Positions 1 to 8,226 of a stretch of DNA of 49,239 nt are shown here, piece after piece. The notes under the pieces are model-generated. The model made no database searches and was not told the origin of the DNA. It saw nothing but the letters and a program-made list of their open reading frames with translations. This stretch comes from Actinomycetota bacterium (GTDB lineage: Bacteria; Actinomycetota; Acidimicrobiia; Acidimicrobiales; RAAP-2), in assembly GCA_021324355.1 (NCBI GenBank), contig JAJPJD010000020.1, forward strand, positions 1-49,239, written 5' to 3'. Numbering within the stretch: the stretch's first letter is position 1; the number at the start of each line of letters is the position of its first letter. A program made the position numbers and the translations under genes.

Positions 1-423
1 AGGAACCCTCAGGGTGGCCGAGCGGTGAGAGGACCAACGGCAATGAAGAACCGGCGCAGGCTCTGGGGACCTACGTCGGCCCCTGACCGCCAATTTTCCG
101 CACCCTGTTAGTGGCATCTGGCCGTCGCCGACACCGAACGATCGGCACGGTCGGGCGAGGCCTGACGCGAACGGTCGACCGAGCCGTGCTCGACGATCGC
201 CCGCCGGCAACGGTCCCCCAGCCGCCGGCGCCGCACCTGGCGCAACGCACCCCAACGCCAGCCGGTTCCCTGCCCGCGGGCTCCGAGACCAGGCAGGGTG
301 GTAACCTGGCTCGACACCGAGCGAGCTCGTCGGCACCTCAGCGCGGGAGGTCGGGGCGGCGCGCCAGCCCGCCGGGAGCTCGTGGGAGGTCGCTTCTGAC
401 CCGCCCGTCGAGAGGAGTTGCAG
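1..423. other. Leading stretch without a supported gene
   Basis: This stretch precedes the first convincing gene. Open frames on both strands here are overlapping and compositionally driven, and none resembles a known family. The first 100 bases contain a tRNA-Ser/Leu-like D-arm string (TGGCCGAGCGGT, about 15-26) and end in a CCA, but no T-loop motif is present, so no tRNA is called. A possible -10 hexamer (TAACCT) lies near 302. The Shine-Dalgarno of the next gene (GAGAGGAG) lies at about 410-417. Confidence 0.5.
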
Positions 424-693
424 ATGGCACCGTCGCGTTCCACCGTGGGCAAGCTCCAGCGTGACCAGGCCAAGCGGGCCAAGGCCAAGGCCAAGCTGGA
501 GGACCGCTTGGCCCGCCGCTCCGAACCGCGAGCCGACCCGAGCCCGGCCAGCGGCCCGCGCTCGCCCGAGGAGCAGGCCAGGCTGCTGGAGGAGTTCGCC
601 CGTCTCCACCAGGACCTGGAGGAAGGCCGGATCGCGCTGGAGGAGTTCGAGATCCGCCAGGCCGACCTGCGCGAACGGCTGGTGGTCGACTGA
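424..693 (+). CDS. Small charged coiled-coil protein of unknown function
   Basis: This encodes 89 residues starting with MAPSRSTVGK. The N-terminal third is rich in Lys, Arg and Ala, a Pro/Ser linker follows, and the C-terminal 40 residues form a strongly acidic/basic helix (EEQARLLEEFARLHQDLEEG) that should make a coiled coil. No signal peptide or membrane segment is visible. The ATG at 424 is preferred over a TTG at 418 because it sits at good distance from GAGAGGAG. Short proteins with this basic head occur widely in actinobacteria without a known role. It converges on the MBL gene with 12 bases between the stops. A nucleic-acid-binding role would be a guess from charge alone. Confidence 0.7.
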   Translation: MAPSRSTVGKLQRDQAKRAKAKAKLEDRLARRSEPRADPSPASGPRSPEEQARLLEEFARLHQDLEEGRIALEEFEIRQADLRERLVVD

Positions 694-705
694 GGCCGAC
701 CGCGC

Positions 706-1632
706 TCAGCCCTCGGTGGGCCGATCGCGAGTCTCCAGCCAGCGCCGCAACCCGGCGGCGTTGGAATGGACGCCGTTCATGACCTGGAACTTCTCCTGGT
801 GCTCGGGCTCGACCGACCCAGCAGGCGGGTCGAAGCGCCGGGCCAGCGCCTCGGCGATGTCCTCACCCTGCCGGAAGGCGGCCTCGGCGGTCTCCGCCCA
901 CTGGCGCAGGGTCGCGTCCGCCTCGGCCAGGATCTCCTCGGGCCCCTCGAGCAGCCCGTAATGGGCCAGGGCGAGCGCGCTCGGGCGTCGCTCGGCGAAT
1001 CGCCGGAGTGAATTGAGCGCCAGCTCGAGGTCGAAGTCCGGTGGCGGGGTCGAGGGGCGCAGCACCCCAACGTCGGGGAGCCGGACCCCCACCGCGTCAC
1101 CGACGAACAGGATCCCGCTCTCGGAGTCGTGCAGGCCCACGTGGTGCTTGGCATGGCCGGGCGAGTCGACCGCGGTGAGGGTGCGCCCTGGTGAGACCTC
1201 GATCTCCTCCCCGTCGGCCAGGACGTGGAGCCGGCTCGCCGGGGTGGGGTCGAGGCGGCCGTAGAGGGAATCGAGCAACGGGCCGTAGACCTGCGCAGCC
1301 GAGGCGATGAGCCGGGTCGGATCGGCCAGGTGCCGGGCGCCCTTCTCGTGCACGTAGACGGTCGCGTTGGGGTACGCCCGGGCCACGTCGCCCACCCCGC
1401 CGGCGTGGTCGAGGTGGATGTGGGTCACCACGACCCCGGCCAGGTCGGCCGGCCCGAGCCCCAGAGTCGCCAGCGCCTCTAAGACCACCGGCACCGACGT
1501 CTGGCTCCCGGTCTCCACCAGCACCGGGGCGGTCCCCTCGATGAGGTAGCCGGCGGTCACCCGTTGCCACCCCCCGAGCAGGGTGTCGATCTCAATCACT
1601 CCCGGTCCAATGTGGTGCGCGCCGGTCGTCAC
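706..1632 (-). CDS. MBL-fold metallo-hydrolase
   Basis: This is a 308-residue metallo-beta-lactamase-fold hydrolase. The metal-binding signature HIHLDH is at residues 71-76, with further candidate ligands His160 (DSPGH), Asp179 (FVGDA) and His224 (LAHYG), so the two-metal site looks complete. No signal peptide is present, so it is probably cytoplasmic. The GTG start overlaps the TGA of the upstream glucose dehydrogenase gene (GTGA), implying translational coupling. Family members hydrolyse thioesters, lactones or phosphoesters, and the substrate cannot be read from sequence. Its place after a glycosidase and a glucose dehydrogenase makes a sugar lactone an attractive but unproven substrate. 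Confidence 0.88.
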   Translation of the reverse strand: MTTGAHHIGPGVIEIDTLLGGWQRVTAGYLIEGTAPVLVETGSQTSVPVVLEALATLGLGPADLAGVVVTHIHLDHAGGVGDVARAYPNATVYVHEKGARHLADPTRLIASAAQVYGPLLDSLYGRLDPTPASRLHVLADGEEIEVSPGRTLTAVDSPGHAKHHVGLHDSESGILFVGDAVGVRLPDVGVLRPSTPPPDFDLELALNSLRRFAERRPSALALAHYGLLEGPEEILAEADATLRQWAETAEAAFRQGEDIAEALARRFDPPAGSVEPEHQEKFQVMNGVHSNAAGLRRWLETRDRPTEG

Positions 1633-2675
1633 CTACCCACCTCCACCACGACCTTTACGTCGTCAGGCTCCCGATCGAGTGCCGTGGACCACTCCGCAAG
1701 GGGGACCCGGCGGGTGATCAGGCGCTCGAGCCATCCCCGATCGGCCTTGGCCAACGCCGCTGCCCCGGCCTCATAGTGTCGCCGGTTGGCGTTGACCGAA
1801 CCCACCACCGACTCGTTCTCCAGCACCATCGAGCGGTTGAGCGAGCCGGCATCGACGTCGATCGGACGGCCGCCCGAGGAGACCCCGGTCAAGCAGACCA
1901 CCCCGCCCGGGCCCACGTGTTCGATCGCGTCGAACACCAACGACCCGACGCCGGTGCACTCGATGATGGCGTCGGGGGACGGGCAGGCATCTTCGATCGT
2001 GCCGGTGTGGTAGTGGGCGCCCAGGGCGCGGACCAGGTCCGGCTTGCGGCCCCGCTCCATCTGGTCGATGACGTGCACCTCCAACCCCCGCTGGACGGCG
2101 AGGAGGGCCGCCAAGAGGCCGACCGGACCGGCCCCGGTCACCACCGCGGTGGTGGGCGCCCAGTGCGCCCGTGACCCGATCCGCTCGACCTGCTCCCACG
2201 CCTTGGCCACCACGCTGGTGGGCTCAAGCAGTACCCCGAGCTCGCCCAGCGAGGGGTCGACCTTGACCACGAAGTCCGGGGTGATCCGGTACCGCTCCGA
2301 GAGGTAGCCGTCGTGGGCCTTGATGCCCCGCTCGGTGTACTGGCCGTTGCGGCAGAAGTCCCACTCGCCGACCGCGCAGTTGGGGCACGGGACCGGGTCG
2401 GGCCGCCGGACGATGCCGACCACCAGGTCTCCCGGCGCGACCGGGGCGCCCGGGGGCGCCTCCAGCACCCGCCCCAGCGACTCGTGGCCGAGGACCAGGC
2501 GGTCACGGCCGGGGGGCGGCCAGCCGTAGGCGCCGGAGAGGATCTCGGCATCGGTCCCGCAGATCCCGACGGCCACCGTCTCCACCAGGACCTCCCCGTC
2601 GGCCTGGGGCGGCTCGTCGACGTCGGCCAGCGCGGCAGTGCCGCGCTGGCGGGGGACCACGGTCAGAGCCTTCAT
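1629..2675 (-). CDS. Glucose 1-dehydrogenase-type zinc alcohol dehydrogenase
   Basis: This is a 348-residue medium-chain dehydrogenase. The N-terminal GroES-like domain carries the catalytic zinc motifs (GICGTDAEI near 38-46, GHES near 64) and a Cys-rich stretch around PCPNCAVGEWDFC. The nucleotide-binding motif GAGPVGLLAA follows near residue 185. The block GIKAHDGYLSERYRI and the segment VLLEPTSVVAKAWEQ are typical of glucose 1-dehydrogenases, which oxidise glucose with NAD(P) to gluconolactone. The ATG at 2675 has a GAGGAGG site and overlaps the GH15 stop (ATGA). Context with a glucose-releasing enzyme upstream supports sugar oxidation. Other polyols or sugars remain possible as substrate. 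Confidence 0.85.
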   Translation of the reverse strand: MKALTVVPRQRGTAALADVDEPPQADGEVLVETVAVGICGTDAEILSGAYGWPPPGRDRLVLGHESLGRVLEAPPGAPVAPGDLVVGIVRRPDPVPCPNCAVGEWDFCRNGQYTERGIKAHDGYLSERYRITPDFVVKVDPSLGELGVLLEPTSVVAKAWEQVERIGSRAHWAPTTAVVTGAGPVGLLAALLAVQRGLEVHVIDQMERGRKPDLVRALGAHYHTGTIEDACPSPDAIIECTGVGSLVFDAIEHVGPGGVVCLTGVSSGGRPIDVDAGSLNRSMVLENESVVGSVNANRRHYEAGAAALAKADRGWLERLITRRVPLAEWSTALDREPDDVKVVVEVGR

Positions 2676-4657
2676 GGCTTCCTCCTCGAACGGCGGCCCC
2701 CCTGGGTGGGGGCCCGATCGGCCCGGACGTGGAGGCGCTGGCCGTGCGGGCCCCGGCCATCGGCGGCCACGCGGCCGGTGCCCCACATCCGCCACGGGTG
2801 CCGGCTGGCCCGGCCCATGGTGACCAGGGGCGCGCCGAGCGCAGCCACCGTGGGGTGCCGGGCTCCGTCGTCGGTCACGGGCTCGACCTCGTGGCCGGCC
2901 AGCCTGAAAGCGGTGTTCACCAACGAGACGTGCGAGAACGCCTGGGGGAAGTTGCCAACCTGACGCTTGCGGACCGGGTCGTACTCCTCGCTCAGCAACC
3001 CGAGGTCGTTGCGGAGCCCGAGCAGCCGTTCGAACAGCTCCACCGAGTCGTCCACCCGACCGATCATGTGCAGGCAGTCGGCCAGCCAGAACGAACAGGC
3101 GAGGAAGGCACCCTCGCGCCCGGTGAGGCCATCCTCCTCGCCGTCGTCGCTGGTCAGGTAGCGCAGGACGAAACCGTCGTGCAGGAGCTCCCGCTCGACC
3201 GCCTCGACGGTGGAGACCACCCGCGGATCCTCGGGTGGGAGGAAGCCCACCAGGGGGATCATGAGGAGACTGGCGTCGAGTTGGTCGGAGCCGTAGTACT
3301 GGGTGAAGGAGCGCTTCTCCTCGCTGTAGCCCTTGTCGCAGACCTCGGAGTGGATCTGGTCCCGCACCGACCGCCAGCGCTCCAGCGGGCCCTCCAGGGT
3401 CGGCCAGGCCTCGAGGGTCCGCACTGCCCGGTCGAAGGCGACCCACGCCATGACCTTGGAGTGGGTGAAGTGCCGCCTCGGCCCCCGCACCTCCCAGATC
3501 CCGTCGTCGGGCTGCTTCCACCCCTCCTCGAGGAACTCCACCATCCCCCGCTCGAGATCCCACATCGCCCGACTGATGACCCCGTCGAACTGGCACGCGG
3601 TGAACAGCGCGTCCATGACCTCGCCGTAGACGTCCAGCTGGTACTGGCCAGAGGCGGCGTTGCCGACCCGGACCGGCCGGGACCCCTCGTAGCCGGCAAG
3701 CCAGTCGACTTCCCACTCGTCGAGCCGCCGCTCGCCCGCCGCCCCGTACATGATCTGGAGCTTCGAGACGTCGCCGGAGGCGGCCCGCAGCAACCAGTCC
3801 CGCCAGGCCATGGCCTCCTCGTGGTAGCCGCCCCGCATGAGCGACTGGAGCGTGAGGGTCGCGTCGCGCAGCCAGCAGTACCGGTAGTCCCAGTTGCGGT
3901 TGCCACCGATGGCCTCGGGCAGCGACGTGGTGGCGGCGGCCACGATCCCACCGGTCGGTTCATAGGTCAGGGCCTTGAGCGTGATGAGCGACCGCACCAC
4001 CGCGTCGCGATACTCCCCCTCGTAGGTGCACCCGGCCGCCCAGGACCGCCACCAGGCCGTGGTCGAGGCGATCGAGTACCACGGGTCCACCGGCCGAGGC
4101 GGCAGCTCGTGGGAGAGGTACCAGGTGAGGATGAAGGGCACGTTCTGTCCCTCGGCCAGTGTGCATTCGGCCACCGTGGACAATCCCTCGCCCCTGGTCT
4201 CGGCCAGCGTCCACAGGGCCAGCGAGTCCGGGCCGGCGGTCGCGGTCAGCAGGTTCTCGTTACTGGTCACCCACGGCACGACCTGGCCGTAGCCGAAGCG
4301 GATCACCAGCTCTATCCGGACGTCGACCCGGCCCGAGAGGCACTCGACGACCCGGACGACCTGGGGGTGGGCCTCCCGAATCGGCATGCAGTCGGTCAGG
4401 CGCAGCACCCCGGTGGGGGTGGTGAAGTCGGTCTCGAGGACCAAGGTGTCCTCCCGGTACCGGCGCTCGGTCCGGGTGACTGGGCCTGCCGGGGCGATCT
4501 TCCAGTAACCGTTGTCGGTGTCGCCCAGCAGCTTGGCGAAACAAGCGTCCGAGGCAAAGTGGGGCAGGCACAGCCAGTCGATCGAGCCGTCCCGCCCGAT
4601 GAGGGCGGCGGTATGGAGGTCGCCGATCACGGCGTAGTCCTCGATCGGCTGTCGCAC
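2672..4657 (-). CDS. Glycoside hydrolase family 15 (glucoamylase/trehalase-like)
   Basis: This is a 661-residue intracellular GH15 enzyme. The N-terminal beta domain begins PIEDYAVIGDLHTAALIGRD, the (alpha/alpha)6 catalytic domain includes RNWDYRYCWLRDA at 254-266, and GNFPQAFSHVSLVN lies near the C-terminus, all family hallmarks. No signal peptide is visible. Members cleave terminal glucose from alpha-glucans or trehalose; many actinobacterial ones are trehalases, so either substrate is possible. The last roughly 55 residues are a basic, low-complexity tail not typical of the family. The GTG at 4657 follows GGAGG by four bases. The gene begins an ATGA-coupled series leading into glucose dehydrogenase and an MBL hydrolase. 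Confidence 0.9.
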   Translation of the reverse strand: MRQPIEDYAVIGDLHTAALIGRDGSIDWLCLPHFASDACFAKLLGDTDNGYWKIAPAGPVTRTERRYREDTLVLETDFTTPTGVLRLTDCMPIREAHPQVVRVVECLSGRVDVRIELVIRFGYGQVVPWVTSNENLLTATAGPDSLALWTLAETRGEGLSTVAECTLAEGQNVPFILTWYLSHELPPRPVDPWYSIASTTAWWRSWAAGCTYEGEYRDAVVRSLITLKALTYEPTGGIVAAATTSLPEAIGGNRNWDYRYCWLRDATLTLQSLMRGGYHEEAMAWRDWLLRAASGDVSKLQIMYGAAGERRLDEWEVDWLAGYEGSRPVRVGNAASGQYQLDVYGEVMDALFTACQFDGVISRAMWDLERGMVEFLEEGWKQPDDGIWEVRGPRRHFTHSKVMAWVAFDRAVRTLEAWPTLEGPLERWRSVRDQIHSEVCDKGYSEEKRSFTQYYGSDQLDASLLMIPLVGFLPPEDPRVVSTVEAVERELLHDGFVLRYLTSDDGEEDGLTGREGAFLACSFWLADCLHMIGRVDDSVELFERLLGLRNDLGLLSEEYDPVRKRQVGNFPQAFSHVSLVNTAFRLAGHEVEPVTDDGARHPTVAALGAPLVTMGRASRHPWRMWGTGRVAADGRGPHGQRLHVRADRAPTQGGRRSRRKP

Positions 4658-4707
4658 GGTGCCTCCATTGTGGCGCGCCCGGCCGCCCAGCGCGCCCCGG
4701 CCGCCGC

Positions 4708-5880
4708 TCAGTCCGGCGTGCACCCTTGGGTGGATACCCGGGCGGTGCGACCCTCGCCCAGACGGACCTCCTGGAGGACCTCGGGCGAGGTCAGCGCGTA
4801 CCCGACATCGGGGTTGGTGGTCGAGCGGGAGAACACCACCCCCACCACCTGGCCACCGGCGGTGACCAGCGGGCTGCCAGAGTTCCCGGGCTCGACCACC
4901 CCGCTCAGCTCGTAGACATCCTTGGTCACCAGGCCGCGGTCGTAGATGTCCCTCGTCACCGCCGACAGGCGGGTCGCGATCCCGGCCGGCGTGATCGTGA
5001 TCGGCCCGTTCTCGGGGTAGCCCACGATGGCCCCCTGGGTCCCCCGGGGAACTGGTGTCGGATCGAGGGGGAGGGGCCGGCCCATCGGTGCTGCGGTCCG
5101 CAGGAGGGCCACGTCCAGTTGCGGATCGAACAGGACCGGGACGGCCGGATACACCTGCCCGCCCTCGTCGATCTGGGGGTCGGCTTCGCCGGCGACCACG
5201 TGGGCGTTGGTCACCACCAGGCCCGGCGCCACCTCGAACGCGGTGCCCTCTTGAGTCACCCCGCAGGCGCCGCCGACCACTTTCCCCGTGGACCGCAGGG
5301 CCGAGGCCGCGAGCGACCCCGCCTCGGACTGGCTCGGGACTGCGACTGGACTGACCAGCTGGGGGGGGAGCTGGGCGAAGACCGGCGGGATGCCCTCGGC
5401 ACTGAGGAACGCTTGGACGTGGGCGAAGACCGAGGGCACCGGCGGCATCACCTCGTCGACCGTCCGCAGCACGTCGGAGCGGGAGATCGCGCTGCCAAGC
5501 CAGCTGTAACGGGACTGCGAGAGCACGCTCCCCAGCACCCACGCCGACAGCAAGACGGCCACCACCGCGACCGCGACCCCGAGCGCCGAGTCCAGGCCAC
5601 CCAGGTGGTGGCGGCGCAGGGCGACATTGCTCCAGCTCCCCACCACCCGACCGGCCACCCCCAAGAGGGTCGCCGACGCCAGCACCACCACCAGGGTCAC
5701 GATCGACTTCACCGGCCCTGGGCGAAGCGAGGACACCAGCGCGATGGACAGCAGGGTCCCGAGCACCAGCCCCAGCCAGAAGCCGCCGAAGGTGAGCACC
5801 TGGACCAGCGCGCCCAAGCGCAGACCGTGCACCCCGGCCGCCACCAGCGCGACTACCAGCACCAGGTCGACCCAGTCCAC
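4708..5880 (-). CDS. MarP-like membrane serine protease (CvpA plus trypsin-like domains)
   Basis: About 390 residues. Four hydrophobic segments in residues 1-125 match the CvpA/colicin V production domain, followed by a trypsin-like protease domain facing outside. The triad is visible: His227 (TNAHVV), Asp256 (LDVALL) and Ser334 (GNSGSP). Cys206 and Cys387 are positioned like the disulfide pair of mycobacterial MarP, the periplasmic protease needed for acid resistance. The GTG at 5880 (VDWVDLVLVV) is chosen because the sequence upstream uses a rare TTA codon and is not family-like. It lies 50 bases upstream of the GH15 gene on the same strand and may be co-transcribed. The acid-stress role is inferred from family. 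Confidence 0.88.
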   Translation of the reverse strand: MDWVDLVLVVALVAAGVHGLRLGALVQVLTFGGFWLGLVLGTLLSIALVSSLRPGPVKSIVTLVVVLASATLLGVAGRVVGSWSNVALRRHHLGGLDSALGVAVAVVAVLLSAWVLGSVLSQSRYSWLGSAISRSDVLRTVDEVMPPVPSVFAHVQAFLSAEGIPPVFAQLPPQLVSPVAVPSQSEAGSLAASALRSTGKVVGGACGVTQEGTAFEVAPGLVVTNAHVVAGEADPQIDEGGQVYPAVPVLFDPQLDVALLRTAAPMGRPLPLDPTPVPRGTQGAIVGYPENGPITITPAGIATRLSAVTRDIYDRGLVTKDVYELSGVVEPGNSGSPLVTAGGQVVGVVFSRSTTNPDVGYALTSPEVLQEVRLGEGRTARVSTQGCTPD

Positions 5881-5992
5881 CGGCGTCGAGGGTAACCGGT
5901 CGACACCCGGCCATCGCCGGCACCCGAGCCGGCTGCAGCACCGGTACAGTGGCGCCCAACCTGGGGGTTCGTCTCCTTCCGGAGGGGGTCCG

Positions 5993-7165
5993 ATGTCGAG
6001 CGGGAAGCCCCGCCCACCAGCTTCCCGCACCCGATGGGGTCTCGCCGTGGCGCTCGCCCTCATCGCCGCGCCCGTCGCCGCCAGCTCGGCCGGCGCGGCC
6101 ACGCACCACCGGCGGCCCCCGCCCCCGGTGGTGGCGGTGGGTCAGCCGGCACCCGGCTCGCTGACCAGTGCCACCGCGCTCGCCTGCGCCGACGCCAGGC
6201 ATTGCTGGGCGGTGGGACTGAGCCCAACCGGGGTGGCCATCGACGCGACCTTCGACGGCGGGGCGACCTGGCGGAGTGAGGCCCCGCCGGCCGGGCTGAC
6301 CGTGCTGGCCGGGGTGTCCTGCCCGGCCAGGTCGAACTGTCTGGCGGTCGGCGCCGCCGGGGACGCCGGCGCGGTGGCAGTGACCGACGACGGCGGTCGG
6401 ACCTGGGGGCTCGGCCAGGACCCCTCCGGCGCGATCGCCCTGAGCGCGCTCAGCTGCCCGGCCAAGGACCGCTGCCTGGCCTTGGCGACCGATGGCTCGG
6501 CGTGGTGGGCCGCCCTCAGTGTCGACCAGGGCGAGAGCTGGACCCGCGAGGGGGACCTGCCGGCGGGGATGGTGCCGGCCAGCCTCGCCTGTCCAGGACC
6601 GACGCGCTGCATCGCCGTGGGGTCCACGCCCAGCACGCCCGGGAGGGCGGCCGGCGCGGTCGCCCTCAGCACCGACGGTGGCGCGACCTGGGCGCCGGTA
6701 ACCCTCCCCACCGGCGTGGGGATCCTGCGCGCCGTGGCCTGTGCCGCTGCCACCTGCATTGCCGCCGGTACCCCGTCCACCGCCACTACCGGGCTTGTGG
6801 CCGCGCCGGGCCAGCTCGTGACCAGCGCCAACGGCGGCGCGAGCTGGACCATCGTCCCCAGGAACCTCCCCGACGACGCCTACGGCGTGGCCTGTCCCGA
6901 GGCGACCGTCTGCCTGGTGGTCGGCACCGACTGGGTGGGCAAGGATCCCCCACGGCCCACCGGGGCCATCCTCGCGACCCTTGACGGCGGCCGGTCGTGG
7001 CGAGCGGCCCGGCTCCGCTACGTGCCGGTCGGGGTGGCGGCGGTGGCCTGCCCGGTCGTCGACCGCTGCCTGGCGGCCGGAGGCAACGTGCTGGTCACGG
7101 TCACGCTCCCGGTCCACCCGCCCCCGGCCCCGGCCCCCCGGGCCGGGATCGCCGGCGCGCACTGA
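5993..7165 (+). CDS. Secreted BNR/Ycf48-like beta-propeller with paired cysteines
   Basis: 390 residues with a Sec signal peptide (Arg-rich start, hydrophobic core, cut near ASSAGAA at about 36). The mature part holds seven repeats, most at 45-residue intervals. Each contains a cysteine pair (C65/C71, C110/C116, C155/C161, C200/C206, C250/C255, C301/C307, C353/C359) followed by an alternating hydrophobic strand such as WAVG or LAVG. Six Asp-box-like turns (for example DGGATW, DQGESW, DGGRSW) lie between them, as in BNR/sialidase-type propellers. A His/Pro-rich linker precedes the repeats. The ATG at 5993 follows GGAGGGGG. Such proteins are usually annotated as exo-alpha-sialidase-like, but no catalytic residues are evident; a structural or binding role is more likely. 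Confidence 0.8.
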   Translation: MSSGKPRPPASRTRWGLAVALALIAAPVAASSAGAATHHRRPPPPVVAVGQPAPGSLTSATALACADARHCWAVGLSPTGVAIDATFDGGATWRSEAPPAGLTVLAGVSCPARSNCLAVGAAGDAGAVAVTDDGGRTWGLGQDPSGAIALSALSCPAKDRCLALATDGSAWWAALSVDQGESWTREGDLPAGMVPASLACPGPTRCIAVGSTPSTPGRAAGAVALSTDGGATWAPVTLPTGVGILRAVACAAATCIAAGTPSTATTGLVAAPGQLVTSANGGASWTIVPRNLPDDAYGVACPEATVCLVVGTDWVGKDPPRPTGAILATLDGGRSWRAARLRYVPVGVAAVACPVVDRCLAAGGNVLVTVTLPVHPPPAPAPRAGIAGAH

Positions 7166-7240
7166 GCACGACCGAGCCCGCGCACCCGGCCAGCACCCGC
7201 CGGGTGAGCACGGCGAGGCCCGATTTGCTAGGAGTGGGGG

Positions 7241-8107
7241 GTGCAGGTCGGCGTGGTCTTCCCCCAGATCGAGCTCGGGTCCGACCGAGGCGCAGTGCGC
7301 GCGTACGCCGAGGCGGTCGACGAGCTCGGCTACCGGCACCTGCTCGCCTACGACCACGTGGTCGGGGCCGATCCGGCCGTCCACCAGGGCTGGTCGGGCC
7401 CCTACAGCATCTCGGACCCGTTCCACGAGCCCCTGGTGCTCTTCGCCTACCTGGCCGGGTTCACCGACCTCGAGCTGGTCAGCGGGATCATCATCGCCCC
7501 CCAGCGCCAGACCGTGCTCCTGGCCAAGCAGGCAGCCGAGGTCGACGTCCTCTCTGGCGGTCGCCTGCGCCTGGGGATCGGGCTCGGCTGGAACCGGGTC
7601 GAGTACGAGGCGCTGGGCATGGAGTTCTCGAACCGTGCCTCGAGGATCGTCGAGCAGGTCGCGCTGTTGCGAGCGCTGTGGACCACCGACAGCGTCACCT
7701 TCGAGGGGCGCTTCCACACGGTGCGCGGCGCTGGGATCCTTCCCCTGCCGGTCCAGCGACCGATCCCCATCTGGTTCGGCGGCACCGCCCCAGCCGCGTT
7801 GGCCCGGATCGGCCGGATCGCCGACGGCTGGTTCCCGCTGGTCCGCTTCGGTGCCGACCTCGAGCGAGCCCTGGAGGTGGTCCAGTCCAGCGCGGCCAGC
7901 GCCGGGCGCGGACCGATCCCGTTCGAGGGACGGGTCAGCGTCGGCGCCGACCTGGACCGGGTGGCCCGGCACCTCGAGGGGTGGCGCTCGGTCGGGGCGA
8001 CCCACGTGTCGCTGGACACCATGCGCCAGGGGTTCACCTCGGTGGACCAACACATCACCGCCCTGCGGGCCGCCGCCCCGGTGGCGCTGGAGGGCAGCAC
8101 CAGCTGA
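7241..8107 (+). CDS. F420-type LLM-class oxidoreductase
   Basis: 288 residues of the bacterial-luciferase-like TIM-barrel superfamily, closest in pattern to the family of probable F420-dependent oxidoreductases typified by Rv2161c. Visible blocks are the N-terminal VGVVFPQIELG, the LAYDHVVG strand, GGRLRLGIGLGWNRVEYEALG near residue 105-125 and the IPIWFGG strand. Cofactor F420 is inferred from family, and FMN cannot be excluded. The GTG at 7241 follows an AGGAGTGGGG stretch. It lies 75 bases after the propeller gene and may be read from the same promoter. The substrate is unknown. Confidence 0.85.
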   Translation: MQVGVVFPQIELGSDRGAVRAYAEAVDELGYRHLLAYDHVVGADPAVHQGWSGPYSISDPFHEPLVLFAYLAGFTDLELVSGIIIAPQRQTVLLAKQAAEVDVLSGGRLRLGIGLGWNRVEYEALGMEFSNRASRIVEQVALLRALWTTDSVTFEGRFHTVRGAGILPLPVQRPIPIWFGGTAPAALARIGRIADGWFPLVRFGADLERALEVVQSSAASAGRGPIPFEGRVSVGADLDRVARHLEGWRSVGATHVSLDTMRQGFTSVDQHITALRAAAPVALEGSTS

Positions 8108-8154
8108 CCGGGGCGCTCGGTCGAGCGTGACTGAGCGCTTGCGAATTGGAGTCG

Positions 8155-8220
8155 GTTCGCCGACATTTTGGTTTCGCGTTCCTTTGGCTTCGCGTGCCGT
8201 TCATCTCCCCTCGGTACCGT
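8155..8220 (+). promoter_or_regulatory. Likely PHO box and promoter of the pst operon
   Basis: Two adjacent 16-base direct repeats lie at 8167-8182 and 8183-8198 (TTTGGTTTCGCGTTCC, then TTTGGCTTCGCGTGCC, two mismatches). In 11-base phase, GTTCGCC (8155), CTTCGCG (8188) and GTTCATC (8199) resemble the GTTCACC units of actinobacterial PhoP/RegX3 boxes. The last unit falls where the -35 of the -10 TACCGT (8215-8220) should be. The region is AT-richer than its surroundings. Binding by a PhoP/RegX3-like regulator is inference. Confidence 0.5.
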
Positions 8221-8226
8221 GACCGC

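Noticed and set aside
13-93. tRNA-Ser/Leu-like segment
   Set aside because: It has the D-arm string TGGCCGAGCGGT, a partial acceptor pairing and a terminal CCA, but no GTTCRANYC T-loop, no U33 before a clear anticodon, and weak T-arm pairing.
2672-8053. One minus-strand frame open for about 1,790 codons across several genes
   Set aside because: Only the GH15 part has protein-family similarity. The rest is antisense or out of frame to well-supported genes, and GC-rich coding DNA seldom contains stops on the opposite strand.
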